NCBI GenBank assembly: GCA_025463285.1
Contig: JAOBWI010000057.1
Location: 1-44,799 of the forward strand
Source: Acidimicrobiaceae bacterium
Lineage (GTDB): Bacteria > Actinomycetota > Acidimicrobiia > Acidimicrobiales > RAAP-2
Direction: 5' to 3'
Length of the DNA stretch: 44,799 nucleotides
Below, in pieces: positions 1 to 7,676 of the stretch (its first letter is position 1; each line of letters begins with the position of its first letter). The notes below the pieces were generated by a model, which saw nothing but the letters and a program-made list of their open reading frames with translations, did not search any database and was not told the origin of the DNA. Position numbers and translations under genes: made by a program.

Positions 1-25
1 AGCTCTACCATTGAGCTACACCCGC
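1..25 (-). tRNA. tRNA 5' end, probably tRNA-Gly (partial)
   Basis: Read on the minus strand, the window starts inside a tRNA: a seven-base acceptor strand GCGGGTG, then TA, then a D-arm GCTC-AATGGTA-GAGC. The anticodon lies outside the window, so the amino acid is not visible. The GCGGGTG acceptor with a GTAGCTCAATGGTAGAGC D-arm is typical of bacterial tRNA-Gly, which is why I suggest that identity. Confidence 0.75.
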
Positions 26-76
26 GTGTCTCAAGGAGACCGGGAAAACCATTGTAGGTGATGCCATTAACTTGTC

Positions 77-454
77 GTGGTGGAAGCATCACTGTTCGAA
101 CAAGTGGGCGGCGACGCATTTTTCGTACAACTGGTGGACGCCTTTTACGAGGTTGTGGCGAAAGATGAGACACTGCGCCCGATGTATCCAGACGATTTAG
201 CGGAGTCCAGGCGGCACCTGACGCTCTTTCTCATTCAGTATTGGGGAGGGCCCGCAACGTACCAAGAAGAGAGAGGTCACCCGCGCCTTCGGATGCGCCA
301 CGCGCCCTTTCGCATCACTAAAAGTGCGCGCGACGCCTGGCTGTCAGCGATGAACGGAGCCTTGGCCAGTGTTCGCACCCAGCTCAGTGACGAACAGTTC
401 AACGAGATGACGTCGTACTTCGAGATGGCGGCCGGTCAACTGCGCAACGTCTGA
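77..454 (+). CDS. glbO: Group II truncated hemoglobin (trHbO type)
   Basis: A 125-residue 2-on-2 globin that binds heme and probably handles oxygen, peroxide or reactive nitrogen in the cytosol. Residues expected for mycobacterial trHbO are in place: Tyr24 (B10), Tyr37 (CD1), proximal His75 (F8) in the RMRHAPF stretch and Trp88 (G8) in DAWLSAM; the YWGGP turn is also typical. The start is GTG; a second GTG follows directly at position 80 and could be used instead. Its 3' end overlaps the convergent exporter gene by about 19 bases. The family is certain; the physiological role is inferred from homologues. Confidence 0.93.
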   Translation: MVEASLFEQVGGDAFFVQLVDAFYEVVAKDETLRPMYPDDLAESRRHLTLFLIQYWGGPATYQEERGHPRLRMRHAPFRITKSARDAWLSAMNGALASVRTQLSDEQFNEMTSYFEMAAGQLRNV

Positions 455-1344
455 GTCGTCCGTCGGAGTCGCCCTTGGCCGATAGCGGCGCCGAGGAGGA
501 CGACGAGTCCGCCGATTGGCTCAAACCACGTGAGCGGCTCGTGGAGAAAAAGAACGCCCGCGAAAACTGCGACGACAGGCGTGAGATAGGTCACGGTGCT
601 GGCGATGGCGCTCCCGGCCGCCGCCAAGACCCGAAAGTTCCAGATGTAGGCGAAGCCCGATCCAAAGACGCCCAACGCGAGCACCGCCAAACCCGCCTTC
701 AGCGTCAGGGAGTGACCGTTGGTGCCGTCGAAGAGAAACGTGGGCGTCAACGTGAGGGCCGCCAGCACGACCTGCGTGCTGGCGAGAGTGACGGGATCGA
801 GACGTCGTGGTATGACAAAGCGTCTCGAATAGGGAAATGACAGGCCGTAGAGAATCACGGAAAACAACAAGGCGGCGACCGCCCACCAGGGATTGGGACC
901 GAACCCTCTCCACACGCCCAGAACTAGCAAAACTCCGAGCAGGCCCACGCCCAGGCCGATCAGTTGATACCGCTGGACGGGCTCGTCGCGAAAGATGACG
1001 GCGATGAAGAAGAGCGACGTGAGTGGGGTCAAGGCGTTGATGATCCCGGCGACGATGGACGTGGTCCGCGTTTCGGCGACGGCGAAGAGGACGCCGGGTA
1101 TGACGTTCAAGCAGAGTGCCACGATCCACAGATGGAACCACACGACGGGATCACGGGGTAGCGCGACGCGACGAATTGCTGCGATGCACAGCAAGGTGAT
1201 CGCACCCAACGCGCAGCGCGCGAAGGCGACGCCGAACGGTGTCAAAAACCTGAGGGCGTCTTTGATGAAGAGAAAGGAACAGCCCCAGACGAGTCCGAGG
1301 GCCAGGTAGGTACCCAGCCAGGAGCGAGTGGACGTGGCGGGCAT
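436..1344 (-). CDS. DMT-superfamily transporter (EamA family)
   Basis: A 302-residue integral membrane protein with about ten hydrophobic helices in two EamA repeats, the usual size and layout for drug/metabolite exporters of the RhaT/YdcZ type. The first repeat begins with GLVWGCSFLFIKDAL and the second half ends with a YLTPVVAVFAGVLFLHEP segment, both characteristic of EamA proteins. The substrate cannot be read from sequence; amino acids or small metabolites are usual for the family. It converges with the globin gene, with a short overlap at the 3' ends, so co-regulation is unlikely. Confidence 0.9.
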   Translation of the reverse strand: MPATSTRSWLGTYLALGLVWGCSFLFIKDALRFLTPFGVAFARCALGAITLLCIAAIRRVALPRDPVVWFHLWIVALCLNVIPGVLFAVAETRTTSIVAGIINALTPLTSLFFIAVIFRDEPVQRYQLIGLGVGLLGVLLVLGVWRGFGPNPWWAVAALLFSVILYGLSFPYSRRFVIPRRLDPVTLASTQVVLAALTLTPTFLFDGTNGHSLTLKAGLAVLALGVFGSGFAYIWNFRVLAAAGSAIASTVTYLTPVVAVFAGVLFLHEPLTWFEPIGGLVVLLGAAIGQGRLRRTTQTLRS

Positions 1345-1415
1345 CCCTGAAGGCTAGGTTCGAGCCGTCCCGGGCCTCCGCCATTCTTGCGGTCGAAGTC
1401 TTTACGCTGGGTGGT

Positions 1416-1985
1416 ATGAGTCGGCGTGTGCTCTGGCGCGAGGGCGAAGTTCGAGTGATATCGGTGACGCCGGTGTCGCGCGGGGTGATTCGACCCGCCT
1501 TAATCACTGTCACCACCCTCGCTCTCATCGTGGAGGCGTCGTCGCGCTACTCCCTTATTCATCGCGCCGGGGACTGGCTCATCGTTCTCTTCGTCCTACC
1601 GCTGGCTGGCGTGACCTTGACGCGAACCTGGCGCTGGCGTTCACACAAGTTGCACGTCACCAGTGAGCGCCTCGTCGTGGAAGGCGGAGTGATGAGTCAC
1701 CAACGCGCGTCCGTGGAGTTACGCGACGTGATAGCTACCCGCGTAAATCAGGGAATGAGCGATCGATTGACCCGGCGAGGGTACGTCTACGTCGAGACGA
1801 TGGCGGGACCGGTTCTGTTAGGGCAGATGCGTCACCCGGAGGCCCTCTGTCGTCTCATCGATTCCGAGCGGCTCGGCGGCGAGAATCAGAGCGATCCCTT
1901 TGACACGATCTATACCTACGAAGACGACGAGCCCGATCGCTTTGAGGTTCAACCCGAACGGTGGCAGCGTCGTCACTACGAATGA
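1416..1985 (+). CDS. PH-domain (bPH2/YdbS-like) membrane protein
   Basis: A 189-residue protein with two adjacent transmembrane helices (about residues 30-45 and 52-68), then a bacterial pleckstrin-like domain of the DUF304/YdbS type that starts near HKLHVTSERLVVEGG and ends near residue 150. The tail is acidic and low in complexity (YEDDEPDRFE). Homologues sit in the cell membrane and have no firmly known function. Its stop codon overlaps the ATG of the following zinc-ribbon gene (ATGA), suggesting translational coupling. Confidence 0.8.
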   Translation: MSRRVLWREGEVRVISVTPVSRGVIRPALITVTTLALIVEASSRYSLIHRAGDWLIVLFVLPLAGVTLTRTWRWRSHKLHVTSERLVVEGGVMSHQRASVELRDVIATRVNQGMSDRLTRRGYVYVETMAGPVLLGQMRHPEALCRLIDSERLGGENQSDPFDTIYTYEDDEPDRFEVQPERWQRRHYE

Positions 1986-2224
1986 TTTACGAGCGGTTCC
2001 GGTACGGTGATCTCGTGACGAACCGATACCGCTGCACCTCGTGCGGCAATCTGACGCGATTTGATGTGGTGGAAACTACGTCGATTCGTTCCTTTCACCA
2101 CTACAGCGTCGGTGGTGAACTCAGCGTGGAAGAGCCCGAAGTCATCGCCCACAGCGTCGAGTCAGTGAGCTGTCGGTGGTGCGGTCACGGGCGCGGTGTT
2201 GAGGTGCTCCCCGAGTCCGAGTAA
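1982..2224 (+). CDS. Small zinc-ribbon protein
   Basis: An 80-residue protein starting at the ATG that overlaps the upstream stop codon; an earlier in-frame start at 1961 would add seven residues inside the upstream gene. Two CxxC knuckles, RCTSCGN near the start and SCRWCGH near the end, flank a beta-rich middle, as in a treble-clef or zinc-ribbon fold. I know of no characterised homologue. The position suggests co-translation with the PH-domain protein. The zinc-binding prediction is good; function is unknown. Confidence 0.7.
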   Translation: MIYERFRYGDLVTNRYRCTSCGNLTRFDVVETTSIRSFHHYSVGGELSVEEPEVIAHSVESVSCRWCGHGRGVEVLPESE

Positions 2225-2228
2225 CGAA

Positions 2229-2627
2229 GTGGAGCCACGTTCGTTCGACCCCTCGCGCGAACGTCACGCCCCGAAGCGCTTGACTGGAGTCTCTCTGCGC
2301 GGGGTCGAACGATCCCTTGAGGTCACGACGACCACCTTGGTGGCGGCGATCAAGCCGAAGTGCGACGGCTGCAGCGAGTTTGTTCACGGGGACTTAAAGG
2401 AGCTGGACCACGTCACGGTAGTTCTCGTGAGCGCCACGCCAGGCGACGGTGAGTGGGAGGGCGCTCAGCGCGAGATTCTGGTGGCGCCGACGGTGCTGAG
2501 TGAGTTAGAGATCTGTTCGGCGCCGTACTACGTGCTGATCGATGCGTCGAGTTCGATCGTCGTGACGGAAGGCGCGTTGATGTCGCCCGCGCAAGTAGCC
2601 AGTGAAATTGAGCGATATCTCGTCTGA
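2229..2627 (+). CDS. Thioredoxin-like protein with CxxC motif
   Basis: About 132 residues from the GTG just after the upstream stop; an alternative GTG at 2196 would overlap the upstream gene. The core reads as a thioredoxin fold: a beta strand (VTTTTLVAAIKPK), a CDGC active-site-like motif at the head of a helix, and a later APYYVLIDASSS segment in the place of the cis-proline strand. The CxxC suggests a thiol-disulfide or metal-handling role. There is no signal peptide, so it is probably cytosolic. It lies in the same direction as two other small cysteine-motif proteins. Specific function unknown. Confidence 0.6.
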   Translation: MEPRSFDPSRERHAPKRLTGVSLRGVERSLEVTTTTLVAAIKPKCDGCSEFVHGDLKELDHVTVVLVSATPGDGEWEGAQREILVAPTVLSELEICSAPYYVLIDASSSIVVTEGALMSPAQVASEIERYLV

Positions 2628-2674
2628 TGTCACACGACGTTGTCAGAGTGTGTCTCAATGAATAGAGGCACATC

Positions 2675-2875
2675 ATGACGAAGGAAATAGAACTGTCGAT
2701 TAGCTGTCACGACTGCGTTCGACGCGGGACATCAGACTGCGCGGACTGTCTCGTCACCTTCGTGCTGGGCGAGACGCCCGAGGAGATGGTCCTTAGCGGT
2801 GACGACGCCGACGTGGTGGAGTTGTTTACGGCCGAGGGGCTTCTTCCGACGCTCAAATTCAACCCGCGACGATAG
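2675..2875 (+). CDS. 66-residue four-cysteine protein
   Basis: A short protein with two CxxC pairs (Cys11/Cys14 and Cys22/Cys25) within the first 25 residues, arranged to hold one metal ion, followed by an acidic helix. It resembles small conserved hypothetical proteins found in many Actinobacteria next to mannosyltransferase or lipid genes; that association is from memory and not checked. It starts at ATG 33 bases before the PimB'-like gene. Function unknown. Confidence 0.7.
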   Translation: MTKEIELSISCHDCVRRGTSDCADCLVTFVLGETPEEMVLSGDDADVVELFTAEGLLPTLKFNPRR

Positions 2876-2907
2876 GGGATCACGCTCACCCCAACTAGCC
2901 TGGTCCC

Positions 2908-4068
2908 ATGGCCCGCCACCTTCTGGTGACCAACGACTATCCGCCGAAGACGGGTGGAATTCAGGTTTACCTTCACGAGTTGTGGCGCCGCCTCGAACCC
3001 GGCCGGGCGGCCGTACTGACGGCTTCGTCGCACGAGAACGCCGCCGATTTCGATGCGTCGAGTGACGTCCTGATCGAGCGGGTTCCGCGTTCGACGCTCT
3101 TTTTACCCACCTGGGGGGCGTATCGGGCCATCGAAGCGGCCATCGATCGCCACCGGCCGGACCTCGTGGTGATCGATCCGGCGTGGCCCTTGGGGCTACT
3201 CGGTCCTCGTTTGTCGAAGCCCTACGGAGTGATCCTCCACGGCGCCGAAGTGACCATTCCGAGCCGCCTACCACTCGTGGCGTCGTCACTGCGCTACGTC
3301 TTACGTCACGCCTCGGTAGCGATCTGTGCCGGTGCGTATCCCGAGGAGCAGGCCCGTCGTAACGCGGCCGAAGGTCTCTGCGCGACCCTGACCATCCCGC
3401 CCGGTGTCGATCCCGCGCGGTTTCGTCCCCTTGATGAAGACGAGCGACGAGAGGCGCGCTCCGCGTTTCAGTTCTCGCCCGAGGAGTTCTTGATCGCCTC
3501 GTATTCGCGTCTGGTTCCCCGCAAGGGCATGGACACGTTGATTCGCGCGAGCGCCCTGCTGGCGCCGCGCTATCCGATGCTTCGCGTCGTCATCGGCGGT
3601 GACGGTCGTGACCGTCGGCGACTGGAAACTCTCGCCACGCAATCTCACGCCCCCGTGACCTTCCTCGGACGGGTCGACGAGCACTCGCAGCCGCACTGGA
3701 TCGCGGCCTGCGATCTCATGGTCATGGACTGTAGGAGTCGCTGGTGGGGCCTCGAACAAGAAGGGTTCGGCATCGTGTTCCTAGAAGCGGCCGCCTGCGG
3801 CCTGGCCCAGATCGCTGGTCGCTCCGGCGGCAGTGACGACGCGGTTGTTGACGGCGTCACGGGGATCGTGCTGGACAGCCCGCGCAGCGCCGACGCCCTG
3901 GCCGAGGCGATCGAAAAATTGATGCTCGACGGCGAACGAAGAAAACTCTACGCCGGTCAAGCCCGCGCGCTCGCCTCGTCACAGTTTTCCTGGGACGCTC
4001 TGGCGAGCGAACTCTCCCTCGGTCTCGAGCCGTTTGACCATTTCCGTATCGAAAGTTCACCCGCGTAG
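2908..4068 (+). CDS. pimB: GT4 glycosyltransferase, PimB'-like mannosyltransferase
   Basis: A 386-residue GT-B fold glycosyltransferase. The N-terminal TNDYPPKTGGIQVYLHEL stretch and the C-terminal EQEGFGIVFLEAAACG motif (the E-x7-E nucleotide-sugar site) are typical of family GT4, and the whole length matches PimB', which adds the second mannose to phosphatidylinositol mannosides using GDP-mannose at the inner membrane face. The RLVPRKGMDTLIRA stretch is also typical. The following SRPBCC and ROK genes form a neighbourhood also seen around PimB' in other actinobacteria, as I recall. The exact acceptor is inferred. Confidence 0.82.
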   Translation: MARHLLVTNDYPPKTGGIQVYLHELWRRLEPGRAAVLTASSHENAADFDASSDVLIERVPRSTLFLPTWGAYRAIEAAIDRHRPDLVVIDPAWPLGLLGPRLSKPYGVILHGAEVTIPSRLPLVASSLRYVLRHASVAICAGAYPEEQARRNAAEGLCATLTIPPGVDPARFRPLDEDERREARSAFQFSPEEFLIASYSRLVPRKGMDTLIRASALLAPRYPMLRVVIGGDGRDRRRLETLATQSHAPVTFLGRVDEHSQPHWIAACDLMVMDCRSRWWGLEQEGFGIVFLEAAACGLAQIAGRSGGSDDAVVDGVTGIVLDSPRSADALAEAIEKLMLDGERRKLYAGQARALASSQFSWDALASELSLGLEPFDHFRIESSPA

Positions 4069-4088
4069 GGTGGGACGGAGGAGGTGGA

Positions 4089-4529
4089 GTGGCACAGAGA
4101 GCGACGGAAACGACGATAGTGAACGCCCCACCGGAGGTGGTCTATCGCGTGGTCACCGACTTTGAGCACTACGTCGACTGGGTGAGCGATCTGAAGAGGA
4201 TTGAGGTTCTAAAACGCGACGCGAAGGGTCGAGCGCTGGAGGTGGAGTTTCGCGCCGCGGCCTTCGGGCGATCCACGACCTACGCCCTGCACTACGACTA
4301 CAGCCGGGCCCCCGACGCTCTGATGTGGTACCAGACGAGCGGTGACTTGACCGAGTCGCTGAATGGTCAGTACCGCTTCGAACGAGTTCCCGAAGGCACG
4401 CGACTGACCTACGACTTAGAAGTCGAACTCCGCGTGCCCATTCCGGCCTTCGTGAGATCGAGAGCGGCTTCTCGTATTCAAAGTCAAGCGCTTCGCGAAC
4501 TCAAGTCTCAGGCGGAGAGCCGCCGGTGA
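4089..4529 (+). CDS. SRPBCC-family (polyketide cyclase/START-like) protein
   Basis: A 146-residue protein with a helix-grip fold pattern: an N-terminal strand and helix (ETTIVNAPPEVVYRVVTDF), a central beta sheet and a C-terminal amphipathic helix rich in Arg and Gln. These proteins bind hydrophobic ligands; no catalytic motif is visible. It begins at GTG 20 bases after the glycosyltransferase, and its stop overlaps the ROK kinase start by four bases (GTGA), so the three are probably co-transcribed. A lipid-binding role beside PimB' is reasonable but unproven. Confidence 0.82.
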   Translation: MAQRATETTIVNAPPEVVYRVVTDFEHYVDWVSDLKRIEVLKRDAKGRALEVEFRAAAFGRSTTYALHYDYSRAPDALMWYQTSGDLTESLNGQYRFERVPEGTRLTYDLEVELRVPIPAFVRSRAASRIQSQALRELKSQAESRR

Positions 4530-5497
4530 GCGACGTCGCGATCGGGATCGACGTTGGGGGGACGAAAGCTCTCGCGCTGCTCGTCGCGCGCGACGGTCGC
4601 GTGGTGGGAGAAATGAAGTCGCAAACCCCGCACGACGAGGGCTTCGGGGCCGGTGAAGCGACGGCCAAGGTCCTGGTGGAGCAGGTGAACGAACTCTGTG
4701 AACGCCAAGGTCTCGACGCCGCTCGCATTCCCATCGGCGTGGGACTGCCCGGCATGATGCGCCGCGACGGGCATCTCGCCTTCGCTCCCAACCTCCCGAC
4801 CGCCTCGGGGGCGGACCTCGGATCCCAGGTAGGTTCGGCGCTCGGCAACTCGAGTGTGTTCTGCGAGAACGACGCCAACTGCGCGGCGCTGGCCGAACAC
4901 GAGTGGGGTGCCGGGCGCGGTATCCGTGACTTCGTCATGGTGACGCTGGGCACCGGTATTGGCGGCGGCGTGGTCGCCGACGGTCAACTCATTCGTGGCC
5001 GAAGTGGCTTCGCCGGGGAGATTGGCCACATGGTCGTTGAAGCGCGCGGAGCGGCATGTCTTTGCGGTGGCCGCGGCTGTTGGGAGCGCTACGCCTCGGG
5101 CGGCGGCGTTCATCGACTCACGCGTGAGGCCGCCCTCGAGGGTCGACTTCCCATACTGGTGGAGCGCAGAGAGGGCGATCCCCGGGGGGTGCGCGCCGAA
5201 GACGTGACCAGCGCCGCTGCGGAAGGATTACAGGAGGCCGTGGCGATCATGCGCGAAGTGGGATGGTGGCTGGCTCTCGGACTCGCTAATTTAGCGGCGA
5301 TTCTTGACTGCGGTCACTTCGTCATCGGGGGAGGACTCTCGAGCGCCTCAGAGTTGGTTCTGCCGGCCGCGCGTGAGTACTTGAGTGAGTTGGTGGAAGG
5401 ATACGAGTCTCGTCCGACCATCACGGTGACGACCTCACTCTTCGGTGAGCGGTCCGGCGCCATGGGCGCCACGCTCGTGGCCGTTGAGGGTGCATGA
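4526..5497 (+). CDS. glk: ROK-family sugar kinase, probable glucokinase
   Basis: A 323-residue cytosolic ROK kinase that would phosphorylate glucose or a related hexose with ATP. It has the N-terminal phosphate loop (IGIDVGGTKALALL), the DANCAALAEHEWGAG stretch around the catalytic aspartate, the GEIGHM histidine and the CLCGGRGCWE cysteine cluster that binds zinc. It starts at GTG overlapping the upstream stop by four bases and ends overlapping the next ATG (ATGA). Glucose specificity is inferred from actinobacterial ROK glucokinases. Confidence 0.87.
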   Translation: MSDVAIGIDVGGTKALALLVARDGRVVGEMKSQTPHDEGFGAGEATAKVLVEQVNELCERQGLDAARIPIGVGLPGMMRRDGHLAFAPNLPTASGADLGSQVGSALGNSSVFCENDANCAALAEHEWGAGRGIRDFVMVTLGTGIGGGVVADGQLIRGRSGFAGEIGHMVVEARGAACLCGGRGCWERYASGGGVHRLTREAALEGRLPILVERREGDPRGVRAEDVTSAAAEGLQEAVAIMREVGWWLALGLANLAAILDCGHFVIGGGLSSASELVLPAAREYLSELVEGYESRPTITVTTSLFGERSGAMGATLVAVEGA

Positions 5498-6168
5498 AGG
5501 TCGGCGTCTTATTGCCCACCTTTCGTGACACGCCCCACGACGCCTTTCGCGTCGCGAAGCGCGCCGAGAAGAGTGGTCTCGACGGCGTCTTCGCCTTCGA
5601 TCATCTGTGGCCGATCGGTGAACCCGAACGTCCCGCTCTCGCACCTTTTCCACTTCTGGCGAGTGTGGCGCGTCTCTGTCCGACCTTGACGGTGGGTCCG
5701 CTGGTCGCCCGGGTGGGACTGGTGTCGACGGAAAAACTGCTTGAACAGTTCGCGACGTTAGAAGCCCTCGCCCCGGACCGCGTGATCGCGGCTCTCGGCA
5801 CCGGCGACGAGTTATCAAAGGACGAAAACCTCGCCTACGGCCTCGTCTTTCCGCCCGCCGACGAGCGTCGAGCTCTGCTGAGTGACGCCGCCCGCGCTCT
5901 TTCTCCTCTGATGGAGGTGTGGTGCGGCGCCGGATCAACGGCGACGAATCAGGTGGCGCGTCACCTGGGCGTCACGCTCAATCTGTGGGGCGTACCCACT
6001 GCAAAAGTGAGCGCCGCCGCGCGAGAGGGAGCGGTCAATTGGGCCGGACCGCTCGGGCGCGACGCGCGAGTCACCCTCGATGAGTTGGCCTCGGCGGGAG
6101 CCACCTGGGCCATCGCGAGCGAGTCGTCGCGCATTGACGAGCTGGGCGAGTGGCGTCGAGACCGCTGA
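5494..6168 (+). CDS. Short LLM-class flavin/F420-dependent oxidoreductase
   Basis: A 224-residue protein with the opening strands of a bacterial luciferase-like TIM barrel: KVGVLLPTFRDTP, a GLDGVFAFDHLWP segment and a TVGPLVARVGLVSTEKLLEQ stretch. It is shorter than most family members (280-350 residues) and seems to lack part of the C-terminal barrel. In actinobacteria these enzymes often use F420, but the cofactor cannot be decided here. The ATG overlaps the glucokinase stop. The truncation may be natural, since the reading frame is intact throughout. Confidence 0.72.
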   Translation: MKVGVLLPTFRDTPHDAFRVAKRAEKSGLDGVFAFDHLWPIGEPERPALAPFPLLASVARLCPTLTVGPLVARVGLVSTEKLLEQFATLEALAPDRVIAALGTGDELSKDENLAYGLVFPPADERRALLSDAARALSPLMEVWCGAGSTATNQVARHLGVTLNLWGVPTAKVSAAAREGAVNWAGPLGRDARVTLDELASAGATWAIASESSRIDELGEWRRDR

Positions 6169-6185
6169 CTCACTAACGTTTCTAG

Positions 6186-7385
6186 ATGGAGTTTCGTCGC
6201 GTCACCGGTCTGCCGCCCTATGTCTTTGCTCAGATCAATGGTCTCAAAGCGGACGCTCGCGCCCACGGGCGTGACGTCATCGACTTTGGCTTTGGTAACC
6301 CCGACCTGCCGAGTCCTGACATCGCGGTCGAGAAATTGGCCGAAGCCGCTCGCAACCCCAAGAACCATCGCTATAGCGCTAGTCGGGGTATTCCCAATCT
6401 CCGTCTGGCTATCGCTCATCGTTACAAGACCCTCTTCGACGTAGATCTCGACCCCGACAGCGAAGTGGTCACCACCATTGGCGCGAAGGAAGGACTGACG
6501 CACCTCATGTGGGTGTTGCTCGGGCCGGGCGACTCGGCCATCGTGCCGAGTCCCAGTTATCCCATTCACTTAGCCGGACCGGGCTTCGCCGGGGCCACGG
6601 TCATCACCGTGCCCATGGTCGATCCCGGGGCCAGCACGAACGACCCGGGTGACGATTTCTTTCAAGGGTTGCTGGACGCGTGGGAACGCGCCCCCGTCAA
6701 GCCCCGGGTGATCGTGGTGTCCTTTCCTCACAACCCGACCAGTGCGTGCGTTGACTTGGCGTTCATGGAGAGGCTGGTGGCCTTCGCCCTCGAGCACGAA
6801 GTGGTGGTCTGTCACGACTTCGCCTACGCCGATCTCGGCTTCGACGGGTATCGACCGCCGTCTATTCTTCAAGTCCCCCGGGCCAAGGAGTGCTGCGTTG
6901 AGCTCTACACCCTCACCAAGTCATTCTCCATGGCCGGCTGGCGCGTGGGCTTTTTGGTGGGCAACGCCGAGATCGTGGCCGCGCTCACCAAACTCAAGAG
7001 CTACCTCGACTACGGCACCTTTCAGCCGGTGCAGATCGCCGCGATCGTGGCGATGAACGAAGCCGCCGAGTACCCCGAGCAACTTCGTCTCATCTACCAG
7101 TCGCGTCGCGACACGCTGATCGACGGCCTGCATCGCGTCGGGTGGGACGTGGTATCTCCGCGCGGTTCGATGTTTATCTGGGCTCCGATACCCGAGCCCT
7201 ACCGAGAGATGTCCTCGCTCGAGTTTTCGACGTTGCTCATCGAAGAAGCGGACGTGGCGACGAGCCCGGGCGTTGGTTTTGGGGACGGGGGAGACGGGCA
7301 CGTTCGTTTCGCCCTCATCGAAAACGAGATGCGCACGCATCAGGCCATACGCAACCTTCGTCGCGCTCTCACCAAGATCGGCTAG
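6186..7385 (+). CDS. alaC: Class I aminotransferase, AlaC-like
   Basis: A 399-residue PLP enzyme of fold type I. The opening RVTGLPPYVFAQINGLKADA, the YSASRGIPNLRLAIAHRY segment and the KEGLTHLMWVLLGPGD segment follow E. coli AlaC (glutamate-pyruvate aminotransferase) closely. PLP residues are visible: Asn183 in PHNPTS, Asp211 and Tyr214 in HDFAYAD, Lys245 in TLTKSFSMAGWR and Arg253. It probably makes alanine from pyruvate and glutamate; related enzymes act on aspartate or LL-diaminopimelate, so substrate is the main doubt. It starts 17 bases after the oxidoreductase. Confidence 0.85.
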   Translation: MEFRRVTGLPPYVFAQINGLKADARAHGRDVIDFGFGNPDLPSPDIAVEKLAEAARNPKNHRYSASRGIPNLRLAIAHRYKTLFDVDLDPDSEVVTTIGAKEGLTHLMWVLLGPGDSAIVPSPSYPIHLAGPGFAGATVITVPMVDPGASTNDPGDDFFQGLLDAWERAPVKPRVIVVSFPHNPTSACVDLAFMERLVAFALEHEVVVCHDFAYADLGFDGYRPPSILQVPRAKECCVELYTLTKSFSMAGWRVGFLVGNAEIVAALTKLKSYLDYGTFQPVQIAAIVAMNEAAEYPEQLRLIYQSRRDTLIDGLHRVGWDVVSPRGSMFIWAPIPEPYREMSSLEFSTLLIEEADVATSPGVGFGDGGDGHVRFALIENEMRTHQAIRNLRRALTKIG

Positions 7386-7676
7386 GGGTACGGCCCTCGC
7401 GACGTTCACCTTCACGGTTTCGATCTTTCCTTCCCTCGCGTCGGCGATGGTGAAGCGATCACTGGAGCTCATCCCAAAGAGCGGTGCGTCACCGCGGAGC
7501 GTAGGCGTACGCCTCTAACTGGTCGCGACTTCGCCGATGATCTCGCCGCTTCCTTGAGGCGAAGATACCTAGGTTCTCGCGCCACAGTCGCCCGTGGTGC
7601 CAGCGGGATCCTCACGCCAGCTCAATCCTGCGCGCAGGATGTTTCGAAGCGTTCCAGTTCCACGACTCTCGATCCA
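7386..7676. other. Convergent intergenic region without a gene
   Basis: This 291-base stretch separates two convergent genes and has no credible ORF. It holds a perfect 12-base palindrome AGGCGTACGCCT at 7503-7514 and an imperfect hairpin (ATCTCGCC at 7540-7547 with GGCGAAGAT at 7558-7566) without a T run. Either could help end transcription from one side or both. Confidence 0.5.

Noticed and set aside
521..1141. Long reading frames opposite or out of frame with the DMT exporter, rich in Arg
   Set aside because: Shadow frames of a high-GC gene; the exporter frame has membrane helices and family motifs, the others do not.
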